From a candidate division LCP-89 bacterium (GTDB lineage Bacteria > Electryoneota > B3-LCP), in assembly GCA_025774735.1 (NCBI GenBank), contig JALGZU010000186.1:1-11467 (forward strand): a stretch of 11,467 bases of DNA. The letters run 5' to 3'. The notes beneath the pieces are model-generated. The model was given only the letters and a program-made list of their open reading frames with translations, searched no databases and had not been told where the DNA came from. Positions 1 through 6,296 of the stretch are shown here, one piece after another (within the stretch, counting starts at the first letter, position 1; every line of letters starts with the position of its first letter). Both the position numbers and the translations under genes were made by a program.

Positions 1-152
1 GGATCATTGAAAAAAACTTAAAAATCCGCTAAAGTTTTCATTAAAGTGAGTCGATTAAAAACCTGAAAGATAATTAACTGGGAAGATTGCCATCCATGTT
101 CAATAGTCCACCTTGACCAAATACAAATAGATGCGTGTACCACTACCCTGCA

Positions 153-182
153 AAAGCGCCGAGACGAATCGGCGCTTTTTTT
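153..182 (+). terminator. Intrinsic terminator, probably bidirectional
   Basis: A 10-bp perfect inverted repeat (153-162 with 169-178) encloses a 6-base loop (gacgaa). The core is GCGCCGA/TCGGCGC. On the plus strand it runs into seven T residues (176-182), a classic Rho-independent terminator. On the minus strand the hairpin is followed by four T residues and lies 13 bp beyond the stop codon of the TatD gene, so it probably ends that transcript too. The plus-strand tail implies an incoming plus-strand transcript from left of the window, but no gene is visible in 1-152. Confidence 0.85.
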
Positions 183-195
183 ATTCCATTGGGAA

Positions 196-957
196 TTATA
201 GACCGAATAGACGGTGGGCGTTGGCCGTAGTGCGTTCGCCGATCTCTGCAACCTCGATGCTCTTGATTTCGGCTAATTTTGAGGCGATCAGGGGGATGTA
301 GGCCGGTTCGTTGCGTTTGCCGCGGTGCGGGTGTGGAGCAAGAAAAGGGCAATCTGTTTCCAGCATGATTCGGTCGAGCGGTGCGGCAGCGGCAGTAGGG
401 AGGAGGGGGGTGTTTTTATAGGTGATATTTCCAGTGAAAGAGACGTCGAATCCGATGTCAAGAACCTGTTTCAGGTCATTCACGTCCCCGGCGAAGCAGT
501 GAAAGACGCCTCGGCTGTTATTCGAGCTTTCCTGCGAAATAATATCAATCGTCTCTGCGAAAGCGTTCCGGCTATGAACAATGATGGGCAGGTCCAGTTC
601 GGCTCCCAGCCGGATCATGCGGGCAAAAACGTCTCGTTGTTGCTCACGTGGAGAATGGTTGCGGTAATAATCCAGGCCGATCTCACCGATGGCAACGACC
701 ATTGGAGATTTCGTCAGCTCCCGTACATGTTCTTCCAGCGAATCGTCCGCTTTCCGGGCATCATGCGGATGCCAGCCGATAGAAGCGAAGATCCCTTCGT
801 GCTCGCCGGCAATCTCCAGGGCGGCGCGATTCGTTTCGGCATCGATGCCGACTGTGATAATCTTATCAACCCCGGCCAGCTTCGAATTTCTCAGGACGCT
901 CTCCAAATTGGGCCGGAGCTCGGGGAAGTCCAGGTGAGCGTGGGTATCGACGTACAT
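196..957 (-). CDS. tatD: TatD-family metal-dependent hydrolase/deoxyribonuclease
   Basis: This is a complete 253-aa protein of normal length for the TatD/YcfH/YjjV family, cytoplasmic TIM-barrel metallo-enzymes reported as 3'-5' exonucleases or DNases. The family signatures are in order: metal-binding H6-A-H8 at the start, the GWHPH block at 61-65, the GEIGLDYY block with metal ligand E92, H128 in IIVHSR, H153 in FHCF, and D202 in the ETDCP block followed by LAPHPHRGKRNEP. All expected ligands are present, so it should be active. The start sits on the conserved N-terminus, with a modest purine-rich GAAGAGAA ribosome-binding site just upstream. It is transcribed alone and divergently from the heme-protein gene. 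The family is certain; the exact substrate, and which of the TatD/YcfH/YjjV paralogs it matches, is not. Confidence 0.95.
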   Translation of the reverse strand: MYVDTHAHLDFPELRPNLESVLRNSKLAGVDKIITVGIDAETNRAALEIAGEHEGIFASIGWHPHDARKADDSLEEHVRELTKSPMVVAIGEIGLDYYRNHSPREQQRDVFARMIRLGAELDLPIIVHSRNAFAETIDIISQESSNNSRGVFHCFAGDVNDLKQVLDIGFDVSFTGNITYKNTPLLPTAAAAPLDRIMLETDCPFLAPHPHRGKRNEPAYIPLIASKLAEIKSIEVAEIGERTTANAHRLFGL

Positions 958-1152
958 GATTCTCTTCGATTAATGGAACTGTAAAATACAAAAATATCAC
1001 TTCGATTAAAAGTTCTATCCGCACGGAATCATGATCGGTAAGTGAGAATGCCGAGAAAAAACTTGTTCCGCAAAAGAAACCCATTAAATTAGGCCTGTTG
1101 GTATGCTCTTAAGAAAAATATATCCAGGTGTTCTGTCGCAAAAACACATCAC

Positions 1153-1159
1153 GGGAGGA
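1153..1159 (+). promoter_or_regulatory. Ribosome-binding site fixing the start of the CxxCH protein
   Basis: GGGAGGA lies 6 nt before the ATG at 1166. It selects that start over an in-frame ATG at 1103, which lacks a comparable site and would place 21 non-signal-like residues ahead of the signal peptide. Confidence 0.75.
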
Positions 1160-1165
1160 AGTGCG

Positions 1166-1765
1166 ATGATCTCATTACGAATTCCTTTGGCATTGATCGT
1201 GGTGGTAGCGCCGGTGTCCGTTGCGCTGGCTTATCCGCCCGCCGTAAGCATCATGGGGATGAGCACTAGTTGCGTCGATTGTCACCTGAACAACGGTCCC
1301 TGGATAGAGGACGATCTGCTCGTAATCGACATTCTCGATAAGGAATCGAAACAATCTTTGAGTCAGCCCGACGGGACTTTTCTCGTAGAGGTGCCCCGAA
1401 ATACGAACAGGACGGTACTCTGCGTAATCGGACGTTTGGCAGATGATCCGAATCCAGCACCGCTCCGCAACGGCTGGATCTTCTTCGACCCGAAGATGGT
1501 CGACAAGCCCGCTCTATCTAAGTTCCTGCCGGATTGGGAGGTGAACGCTACCTACGGATGCAGGCTCGTCGGTGACAAGCTGGACCGTTATCCCGGCGCT
1601 ACGCTTACAGTGACATCCATGACCATAAGACCGACCGATAAAGCGGAAGATGGAATCTTGACCTGGATGTTAGGGCTGACTGTGGGTGATCCACCCAAAG
1701 GAAAGCCTACCGAGGGTATGCTGGGGAACTTTTATGAATACCGGTTGAAACTCAGGATTCGATAA
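1166..1765 (+). CDS. Exported protein with a single CxxCH heme-c motif
   Basis: This is a 199-aa protein with a typical Sec signal peptide: a short N-terminus with R5, a hydrophobic run at about 7-21, and likely cleavage after ALA at 20-22. Just inside the mature N-terminus is C36-V-D-C39-H40, the attachment motif for one c-type heme, followed by NNGPW. The remaining 155 residues are beta-rich and hydrophilic, with no second heme motif and no catalytic signature that I know. The heme motif sits near the N-terminus as in class I cytochromes, but the body does not look like a compact cytochrome-c fold; it could be a heme-tethered beta domain or a sensor. A periplasmic or surface location is inferred. 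The gene stands alone, is divergent from tatD, and is followed by a strong terminator. A redox role is plausible; no specific function is assigned. Confidence 0.8.
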   Translation: MISLRIPLALIVVVAPVSVALAYPPAVSIMGMSTSCVDCHLNNGPWIEDDLLVIDILDKESKQSLSQPDGTFLVEVPRNTNRTVLCVIGRLADDPNPAPLRNGWIFFDPKMVDKPALSKFLPDWEVNATYGCRLVGDKLDRYPGATLTVTSMTIRPTDKAEDGILTWMLGLTVGDPPKGKPTEGMLGNFYEYRLKLRIR

Positions 1766-1790
1766 TTCAGTACTTGACGCCTATAAAAAG

Positions 1791-1817
1791 AGAAGCCGGA
1801 CCTTGAATCCGGCTTTT
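1791..1817. terminator. Bidirectional terminator between convergent genes
   Basis: The inverted repeat AGCCGGA (1794-1800) / TCCGGCT (1808-1814) has a 7-base loop and extends by flanking A:T pairs. On the plus strand it is followed by TTTT, and on the minus strand by a pyrimidine-rich tail TTCTCTTTTT. It lies between the stop of the exported heme protein (1765) and the stop of the minus-strand sugar gene (1838), so it can end both transcripts. Confidence 0.8.
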
Positions 1818-1837
1818 GATTTGCTGGCAAAATCCTT

Positions 1838-2791
1838 TTAGAACTTGGCATCGGCTTCAACTTTATTCTCTCGGTACCAGGCAATAGTTTTCGAGAGCCC
1901 CGTGCGCAGGTCGGTAGGGGGGATCCAATTGAGGATTTCTCTCATTTTACTCACGTCCAGGATCTTCACCATCTGTCCGTCCGGCTTGTCTGAATTCCAG
2001 CGAATAGTCCCATTATATCCACTGATATCGTGTACGAGTTCAACTAATTCTTTAATATTGGTTCCGACACCGGTACCGATGTTCAACGGCTCGACGTCGT
2101 CGTAGACCTCCGCCGCCCTAACGATTGCCTGTGCGCAGTCTTCGACGTAGAGAAATTCCCTGACAGGCTTTCCGGTTCCCCAGACTTCCACCTCAGGTTT
2201 GCCGTCCAAAGTGGCTTCGACGAATTTGCGAATAAGCGCTGCGACCACGTGGGAGCGCTTCTCGTTGTAGGAGTCCCCGGGGCCGTACAGATTGGTCAGG
2301 ATTAAGTGGATGCCCTTGAAATCGTACTGCTTCTCATAAGCCCAGCACTGCACCTGCATCATCTTCTTGGTCAATCCATAGTTGCGAACCGTCTCATGTA
2401 GAGGACCGTCCCAGAGGTTCTCTTCGGCGAGGTTGCCTTCCAGATATCCCGGGTAGGAACAGGCGGTACCGATCCCGACAAACTTCTTTACTCCTGCAAG
2501 GCGGCTGGCTTCGATGACATTTGCCCCCATGACCAGGTTTTCATAGAATATCTGCCCAGGATAGACCTGGTTGATCCAGATACCGCCGTAGAAGGCGGCG
2601 CTGTGAATGACGATATCCGGTTCCGATGCCTCGAAACAACCCAGCGCATCCTCAAGTTTCAGCAGATTGAATTCCCGCTTGCGGGGGATGAAAACGCGGG
2701 CGCCTTCCTGTTCGAGTATCCCGACGATTTGGCTACCCAGAAAACCCGATCCACCTGTTACGACGACTCTCTTTCCTTGCCAACATGACAT
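1838..2791 (-). CDS. GDP-L-fucose synthase-like NAD(P)-dependent epimerase/reductase
   Basis: This is a 317-aa extended short-chain dehydrogenase/reductase. It has the Rossmann motif G13-x-x-G16-x-x-G19, the catalytic Y138-x-x-x-K142, and a TNLYGPGD block at 166-173. Aligned by hand to E. coli GDP-fucose synthase (catalytic S107, C109, Y136, K140, H179), the acid/base pair is kept as C111 and H181 and the serine becomes T109. The C-terminal KPDG...LDVSKM segment also fits this subfamily. It should epimerise and reduce GDP-4-keto-6-deoxymannose to GDP-L-fucose, or act on a close analogue, for cell-surface glycan synthesis. The partner GDP-mannose 4,6-dehydratase is not in the window. An in-frame ATG exists at 2848, but the start at 2791 matches the family N-terminus, has GAGAGG upstream, and lies 10 bp after the previous gene's stop; the longer form would overlap that gene. 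Confidence 0.85.
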   Translation of the reverse strand: MSCWQGKRVVVTGGSGFLGSQIVGILEQEGARVFIPRKREFNLLKLEDALGCFEASEPDIVIHSAAFYGGIWINQVYPGQIFYENLVMGANVIEASRLAGVKKFVGIGTACSYPGYLEGNLAEENLWDGPLHETVRNYGLTKKMMQVQCWAYEKQYDFKGIHLILTNLYGPGDSYNEKRSHVVAALIRKFVEATLDGKPEVEVWGTGKPVREFLYVEDCAQAIVRAAEVYDDVEPLNIGTGVGTNIKELVELVHDISGYNGTIRWNSDKPDGQMVKILDVSKMREILNWIPPTDLRTGLSKTIAWYRENKVEADAKF

Positions 2792-2801
2792 CTTCCGCCT
2801 C

Positions 2802-3731
2802 TCAAACGTTGCTGAATTCGTTGACGACGTCGATGACGTCCATAACACTCAACAGTTCGTCGATGCCTTCGTCAATACCAATGGTCGTGTAGAAGCCGGC
2901 TTTGTTGATCTTCTCGTAAGAGACCTCGTAGTTGCGTTGGTCCTCGTCCTTGCCGATTTCAGCGAAATGCAGGTAATAATCGATGCGCTGCTTGATCATC
3001 AGGGCGATGTCTTCTTTGGAGAAGTTCATATCGTTCGAGCCGACGTTGTAGACCTGGTCCCGCATGCTGTGGAAGTTTTCCAGGGCGTAAATCATCGACA
3101 GGGCGATGTCGCGCACGTGAATGAAGGTGCGTTTAAAGGATTTCTCGTAGATGATCAGGTTACGGTTTTTCACCGCCTGGTAGGCGAAATCATTGATGAG
3201 CAGGTCGAGTCGCAACCGCGGTGCGACGCCGAACGCAGTGGCGTAGCGGTAGGCGACCACGTTGCCGCGATCTAACAGGTAAGCTTCCGCTGCGGTTTTT
3301 GTTTTACCGTAGATCGTTAGAGGATTCAGGGGCGTCTCTTCCGTGCACGCGTCACCAACCAAAGCTCCGTAATTGGATCCCGTTGATGCAAAGATCATGG
3401 GGCGGTCGTGACGCAAGCCTTCCATCAGGATGGTAGCATCCTGATTAATCTCCTGAGCCAGCTGCGGACTCTTTTTGCAGGCCGGAAAACCGACGATGGC
3501 GGCAAGGTGAACCACAGCATCCATGCCATCCAATGCGGGACGGATATCCTCTACTTTGCGGACGTCCCCGCGGACGAATTCAAACTGATTGGATGAGAAA
3601 CAGGAGAGGAGGGATTTGCCTCCGTACATCAGGTTATCCAGCACCCGTACTTTGTAATCTCTTTCAAGGAGCATGGGCACCAGAACAGAACCGATATAGC
3701 CCGCACCCCCCGTAACCAGGATGGTCTTCAT
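2802..3731 (-). CDS. NAD-dependent epimerase/dehydratase (SDR, nucleotide-sugar type)
   Basis: This is a 309-aa extended SDR protein. The dinucleotide-binding motif G8-x-x-G11-x-x-G14 follows an initial beta strand, a conserved D32 probably contacts the NAD ribose, HLAA is at 75-78, the serine/threonine of ASTGSNYG is at 115-122, Y141-x-x-x-K145 is the catalytic pair, and the RTFIHVRD block at 201-208 is typical of sugar-nucleotide epimerases. It should oxidise and then modify a nucleoside-diphosphate hexose, by C4 epimerisation or 4,6-dehydration; the residues seen do not decide which substrate. The start has a strong GGGGGAG ribosome-binding site at the right distance. It is co-directional with, and 10 bp ahead of, the GDP-fucose synthase-like gene, so the two very likely act in one glycan pathway. 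The gap to the upstream mutase gene is 62 bp. Confidence 0.85.
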   Translation of the reverse strand: MKTILVTGGAGYIGSVLVPMLLERDYKVRVLDNLMYGGKSLLSCFSSNQFEFVRGDVRKVEDIRPALDGMDAVVHLAAIVGFPACKKSPQLAQEINQDATILMEGLRHDRPMIFASTGSNYGALVGDACTEETPLNPLTIYGKTKTAAEAYLLDRGNVVAYRYATAFGVAPRLRLDLLINDFAYQAVKNRNLIIYEKSFKRTFIHVRDIALSMIYALENFHSMRDQVYNVGSNDMNFSKEDIALMIKQRIDYYLHFAEIGKDEDQRNYEVSYEKINKAGFYTTIGIDEGIDELLSVMDVIDVVNEFSNV

Positions 3732-3793
3732 CGAACTCCCCCCGATATATGCTTTATTATCCGAGTTTTATCTGCAATTTACATGCTCAAGTA

Positions 3794-5392
3794 TTAAAAT
3801 CCGACTGGCTCCTTGAATTCTCCGAAAACCTCTTTCATGATAACGGTGATTTCCCCCAAGGTGGCGTATGCTTTGACGGCGTCAATGATGGGGGGCATGA
3901 GATTCTCCCCGTTTTCCGCGGCTTTCCGGACTTCGGCTAAACAGCGTTCGACCTTGTCCTGGGATCTCTCTGCACGGATCTTGCCGACTCGTTCCTGCTG
4001 TTTAGTCGTGGCATTTTCATCGTATGAGTGCAGTTCCACTGTCCGCTCTTTTTCCTCGGTGCGGTAACAGTTGACGCCCACTTTACGGATTTCGCCAGAT
4101 TGGATATTCTTCTCGGTCTGGTAAGCCTGCCGGGCGACCTGCCTCTGGATCGTTCCGTCGGCGACCAGTTTCACCATGCCGCCCTGCTCGATTACGTTCT
4201 CTAAACAGGCTTCAATCCGCTTCTCCATTTCATCAGTCAGAGCCTCGACGTAATAGGATCCCCCCAGTGGATCGACCGTGTCGGCCAGTCCCATCTCCTC
4301 GATGAGAATCTGCATGGTGCGCAGAGAAATCAGCGCGGCCTTTTCCGAAGGGATGGTGTAGGCTTCATCATAGGAACACAGTGCCATCGTCTGGGTGCCG
4401 GAGAGGGCCGAAATTAGGGCGTAATAAGCGCCGCGAACGATATTATTCTCGGGTTGTTCGATGGTCAGGCCGCCGCCGCCGCCACCGGCGATCATGCGCA
4501 GCCACATCGAACGCGGATCCTTGGCTCCGTACGCATCCTTGAGAATCCGGGCCCAGTAACGCCTTCCGGCGCGGAATTTTGCTACCTGCTCAAAGAGGTT
4601 GCCAAATATGTCGAAGTTGAAACTGAGGCGCCCGGCGAACTCGTCGATGTGAAGGCCTCTCCTTAGCGCTTCATCCGCGTAAGCCCTTGCGATCCCGAAC
4701 GCGTAAGCCATCTCCTGCACCGGATCGGCTCCCGATTCCCGAATGTGATAGCCGCAGACTGATACCGGGCTGTATTTCGGCACCTGCTGGGCGCAAAATT
4801 CGATAGTATCACCGATCAGCCGGATTGACGGCTCTACTGGAAAGATCCAGGTGCCGCGCCCGACGAACTCCTTCAGAATGTCATTCTGCGCCGTACCTCG
4901 GAGTGATTTGAGATCGTAGCCTTGCTTCTCGGCCATGGCGAAGTACATGCCCATCAACACGATGGCCACAGCGTTGATGGTCAGCGATACGGTGATTTTA
5001 TCCAGCGGAATCCCATCGAATGCGATCTCCATATCGGCCAGGGAATCGACTGCCATGCCCACGCGGCCGACTTCACCGAATGATTTCTCATCATCGCTGT
5101 CGAGACCCATCTGTGTGGGCAGATCGAAGGCGACGTTCAGACCGGTCTGACCCTGATCGATGAGAAACTTGAACCGTTCATTGGTTTCAATTGCAGAGGC
5201 AAATCCCGAATATTGCCGCATAGTAAAAGGACGTTTCCGGTACATCAGGGAGTGAATCCCCCGGGTAAAGGGATATTCCCCCGGATTGCCGATCTTTTCC
5301 TCAGCACTGCCGGTGGCGACGTCTTGCTGACCGTAGACAGGTTTTACCTCGATACCAGATTCTAAAACGATTTTCTTGGTTTCTTCGGTCAT
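3794..5392 (-). CDS. Methylmalonyl-CoA mutase-type enzyme, catalytic (large) subunit
   Basis: This 532-aa catalytic domain lacks the C-terminal cobalamin domain, which is encoded separately by the gene just upstream, as in many anaerobic bacteria and archaea. Aligned by hand to Propionibacterium shermanii mutase, substrate-pocket residues are kept: Y61 (Y89), T167 (T195), Q169 (Q197), R179 (R207), H216 (H244), R255 and S257 (R283, S285). Tyr plus Arg is the pattern for a carboxylated substrate such as methylmalonyl-CoA; isobutyryl-CoA mutases have Phe/Gln. Other active-site loops differ: the QTSG segment is a six-glycine run at 303-308, and S362/H364/N366 correspond to T335/A337/C339. The family is therefore certain, but the exact acyl-CoA is less so. 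It has a GAGG ribosome-binding site and lies 7 bp after the small-subunit stop, so the two are co-translated partners. Confidence 0.92.
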   Translation of the reverse strand: MTEETKKIVLESGIEVKPVYGQQDVATGSAEEKIGNPGEYPFTRGIHSLMYRKRPFTMRQYSGFASAIETNERFKFLIDQGQTGLNVAFDLPTQMGLDSDDEKSFGEVGRVGMAVDSLADMEIAFDGIPLDKITVSLTINAVAIVLMGMYFAMAEKQGYDLKSLRGTAQNDILKEFVGRGTWIFPVEPSIRLIGDTIEFCAQQVPKYSPVSVCGYHIRESGADPVQEMAYAFGIARAYADEALRRGLHIDEFAGRLSFNFDIFGNLFEQVAKFRAGRRYWARILKDAYGAKDPRSMWLRMIAGGGGGGLTIEQPENNIVRGAYYALISALSGTQTMALCSYDEAYTIPSEKAALISLRTMQILIEEMGLADTVDPLGGSYYVEALTDEMEKRIEACLENVIEQGGMVKLVADGTIQRQVARQAYQTEKNIQSGEIRKVGVNCYRTEEKERTVELHSYDENATTKQQERVGKIRAERSQDKVERCLAEVRKAAENGENLMPPIIDAVKAYATLGEITVIMKEVFGEFKEPVGF

Positions 5393-5399
5393 GCCTCTT

Positions 5400-5810
5400 C
5401 TATATCAGGTTTGTTTCGACGATTTGATTTATCTTCTCAGCGATATCTTCGAAACTTGCGCCTGCGGTGAAGACCGCCTTGATGCCGATGCTTTCCAATA
5501 GCGCAAATTCCTGTTTGGGAATAACGCCCCCAACCACTACTGGTACCTCCCCCAGATCCGAATCGCGTAATTTTTGGATCAGCTTTTCACAGATGGGGAG
5601 GTGAGCACCGGAGAGGATTGAAAGGCCGATCAAGTCCGGATCCTCTTGAATCGCAGCCTGTGCGATGCCGTCGATGCTCTGGTGCAGTCCGGTGTAGATG
5701 ACCTCAAACCCGGCTTCAATCAAGGCTTGAGCGACGACTTTAACCCCGCGATCGTGGCCATCAAGGCCCGGTTTTGCAAGTAATATTCGGATCTTTCTAT
5801 CGATATTCAA
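5400..5810 (-). CDS. Cobalamin-binding (small) subunit of methylmalonyl-CoA mutase-type enzyme
   Basis: From the TTG start at 5810 this is a 136-aa B12-binding Rossmann-like domain of normal length for a stand-alone mutase subunit. It carries the base-off/His-on signature D17-x-H19-x-x-G22, with H19 as the lower axial cobalt ligand, S65-I-L67 for the nucleotide tail, and GGVIP at 95-99. The family normally begins with a few residues before the KIR strand, which fits this start. A GGAG site sits 5 nt ahead of the TTG. A longer reading from ATG at 5882 adds 24 residues (MFAFFHVF...) with no family counterpart and begins upstream of the best promoter candidate. The next gene is the catalytic subunit, 7 bp away; together they should carry adenosylcobalamin-dependent carbon-skeleton rearrangement. 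Confidence 0.92.
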   Translation of the reverse strand: MNIDRKIRILLAKPGLDGHDRGVKVVAQALIEAGFEVIYTGLHQSIDGIAQAAIQEDPDLIGLSILSGAHLPICEKLIQKLRDSDLGEVPVVVGGVIPKQEFALLESIGIKAVFTAGASFEDIAEKINQIVETNLI

Positions 5811-5815
5811 CGTTA

Positions 5816-5820
5816 CTCCA
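5816..5820 (-). promoter_or_regulatory. Ribosome-binding site supporting a TTG start
   Basis: TGGAG on the minus strand lies 5 nt ahead of the TTG codon at 5810-5808. It decides the start of the cobalamin-binding subunit in favour of the shorter product. Confidence 0.6.
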
Positions 5821-5849
5821 GGAACAAAGCCTCTGGTTAATTCTTTGAA

Positions 5850-5878
5850 AATATAAACAAAGACATGAAAAAAAGCAA
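5850..5878 (-). promoter_or_regulatory. Candidate sigma70-type promoter for the mutase operon
   Basis: On the minus strand TTGCTT (5878-5873) is separated by 17 bp from TATATT (5855-5850), which matches 5 of 6 positions of the -10 consensus. Initiation near 5843 would give a leader of about 33 nt before the TTG start at 5810. The -35 match is only the TTG core. This is prediction only, and FCB-group promoters can follow a different consensus. Confidence 0.4.
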
Positions 5879-5921
5879 ACATTTTCCTTTAAATTCTGGC
5901 CGTAGATATTTCAAAAAAGCG

Positions 5922-5950
5922 TTGACAATTATCTTAGAATTTGCTAATTG
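5922..5950 (+). promoter_or_regulatory. Candidate promoter for the microcompartment genes
   Basis: A perfect -35 hexamer TTGACA is at 5922-5927. At 17 bp spacing the -10 position (5945-5950) reads TAATTG, which is weak. The leader would be short, since the ATG is at 5974. It diverges from the mutase promoter candidate, with about 43 bp between the two -35 elements, so one regulator could affect both directions. Confidence 0.35.
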
Positions 5951-5973
5951 AAAGGGTTTATCAGGGAGACTAA

Positions 5974-6285
5974 ATGCCCGAGGAGAGCATGAAAACATTG
6001 GAAGCCCTGGGAATGATTGAAACCCGTGGCTTGGTCGGGGCAATCGAAGCCGCCGACGCCATGGTCAAGGCTGCGAAGGTTCAGCTGGTCGGTAAAGAGA
6101 AAATCGGGGGGGGTTACGTTACCGTATTTGTGCGCGGAGACGTGGGGGCTGTCAAAGCAGCTACCGATGCAGGCGCGACCGCGGCTGAAAAGGTCGGGGA
6201 ACTGGTCTCAGTGCATGTCATCCCGCGTCCGCACCAGGAAGTGGAAATGATCGTACCCCATCGCGATAACCCGAACATCGAGTAG
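5974..6285 (+). CDS. Bacterial microcompartment shell protein, BMC-H (PduA/EutM/CcmK-like)
   Basis: This 103-aa single-BMC-domain protein has the length and sequence of canonical hexameric shell proteins. The hallmark [12 protein letters not shown] is at 11-22, [12 protein letters not shown] at 25-36 includes the edge lysine K32 that packs neighbouring hexamers, the pore loop K43-I-G-G-G47 lines the central channel, [10 protein letters not shown] begins the second half, and SVHVIPRPH closes the fold. Such proteins tile the polyhedral shell of carboxysomes and metabolosomes and control metabolite passage. A glycine-rich small-residue pore like that of PduA suggests small polar substrates. The ATG follows GGGAG with good spacing; an internal Met6 is a less likely start. 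It is the first gene of a plus-strand cluster, 11 bp ahead of a second BMC-H gene. No enzyme cargo gene is adjacent in the window. Confidence 0.95.
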   Translation: MPEESMKTLEALGMIETRGLVGAIEAADAMVKAAKVQLVGKEKIGGGYVTVFVRGDVGAVKAATDAGATAAEKVGELVSVHVIPRPHQEVEMIVPHRDNPNIE

Positions 6286-6296
6286 GACGCGCTGCG

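Noticed and set aside
1..152. AT-rich left end as a possible small RNA or small gene
   Set aside because: The only structural signal is the terminator at 153-182. No reading frame with a ribosome-binding site, and no tRNA-like or riboswitch-like fold that I can support. It may be the 3' untranslated part of a gene left of the window.
325..984. Long plus-strand reading frame opposite tatD
   Set aside because: It is antisense to a gene with complete catalytic motifs, its translation has no domain-like pattern, and it has no ribosome-binding site. It is a shadow of tatD codon usage.
2607..3275. 222-codon plus-strand reading frame over the two sugar genes
   Set aside because: It spans the junction of two clear minus-strand genes, is rich in Val/Asp as expected from reverse-strand reading, and shows no recognisable family.
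4470..4495. GGC trinucleotide run in the mutase gene as a frameshift or assembly error
   Set aside because: The reading frame continues intact with family-conserved residues on both sides in correct register, so no frameshift is indicated. Only the exact glycine count is open to doubt.
5811..5973. Cobalamin riboswitch between the mutase and shell genes
   Set aside because: I looked for one because the mutase is B12-dependent, but the region is short and AT-rich and lacks a B12-box-like conserved core (GCCACTG) on either strand.
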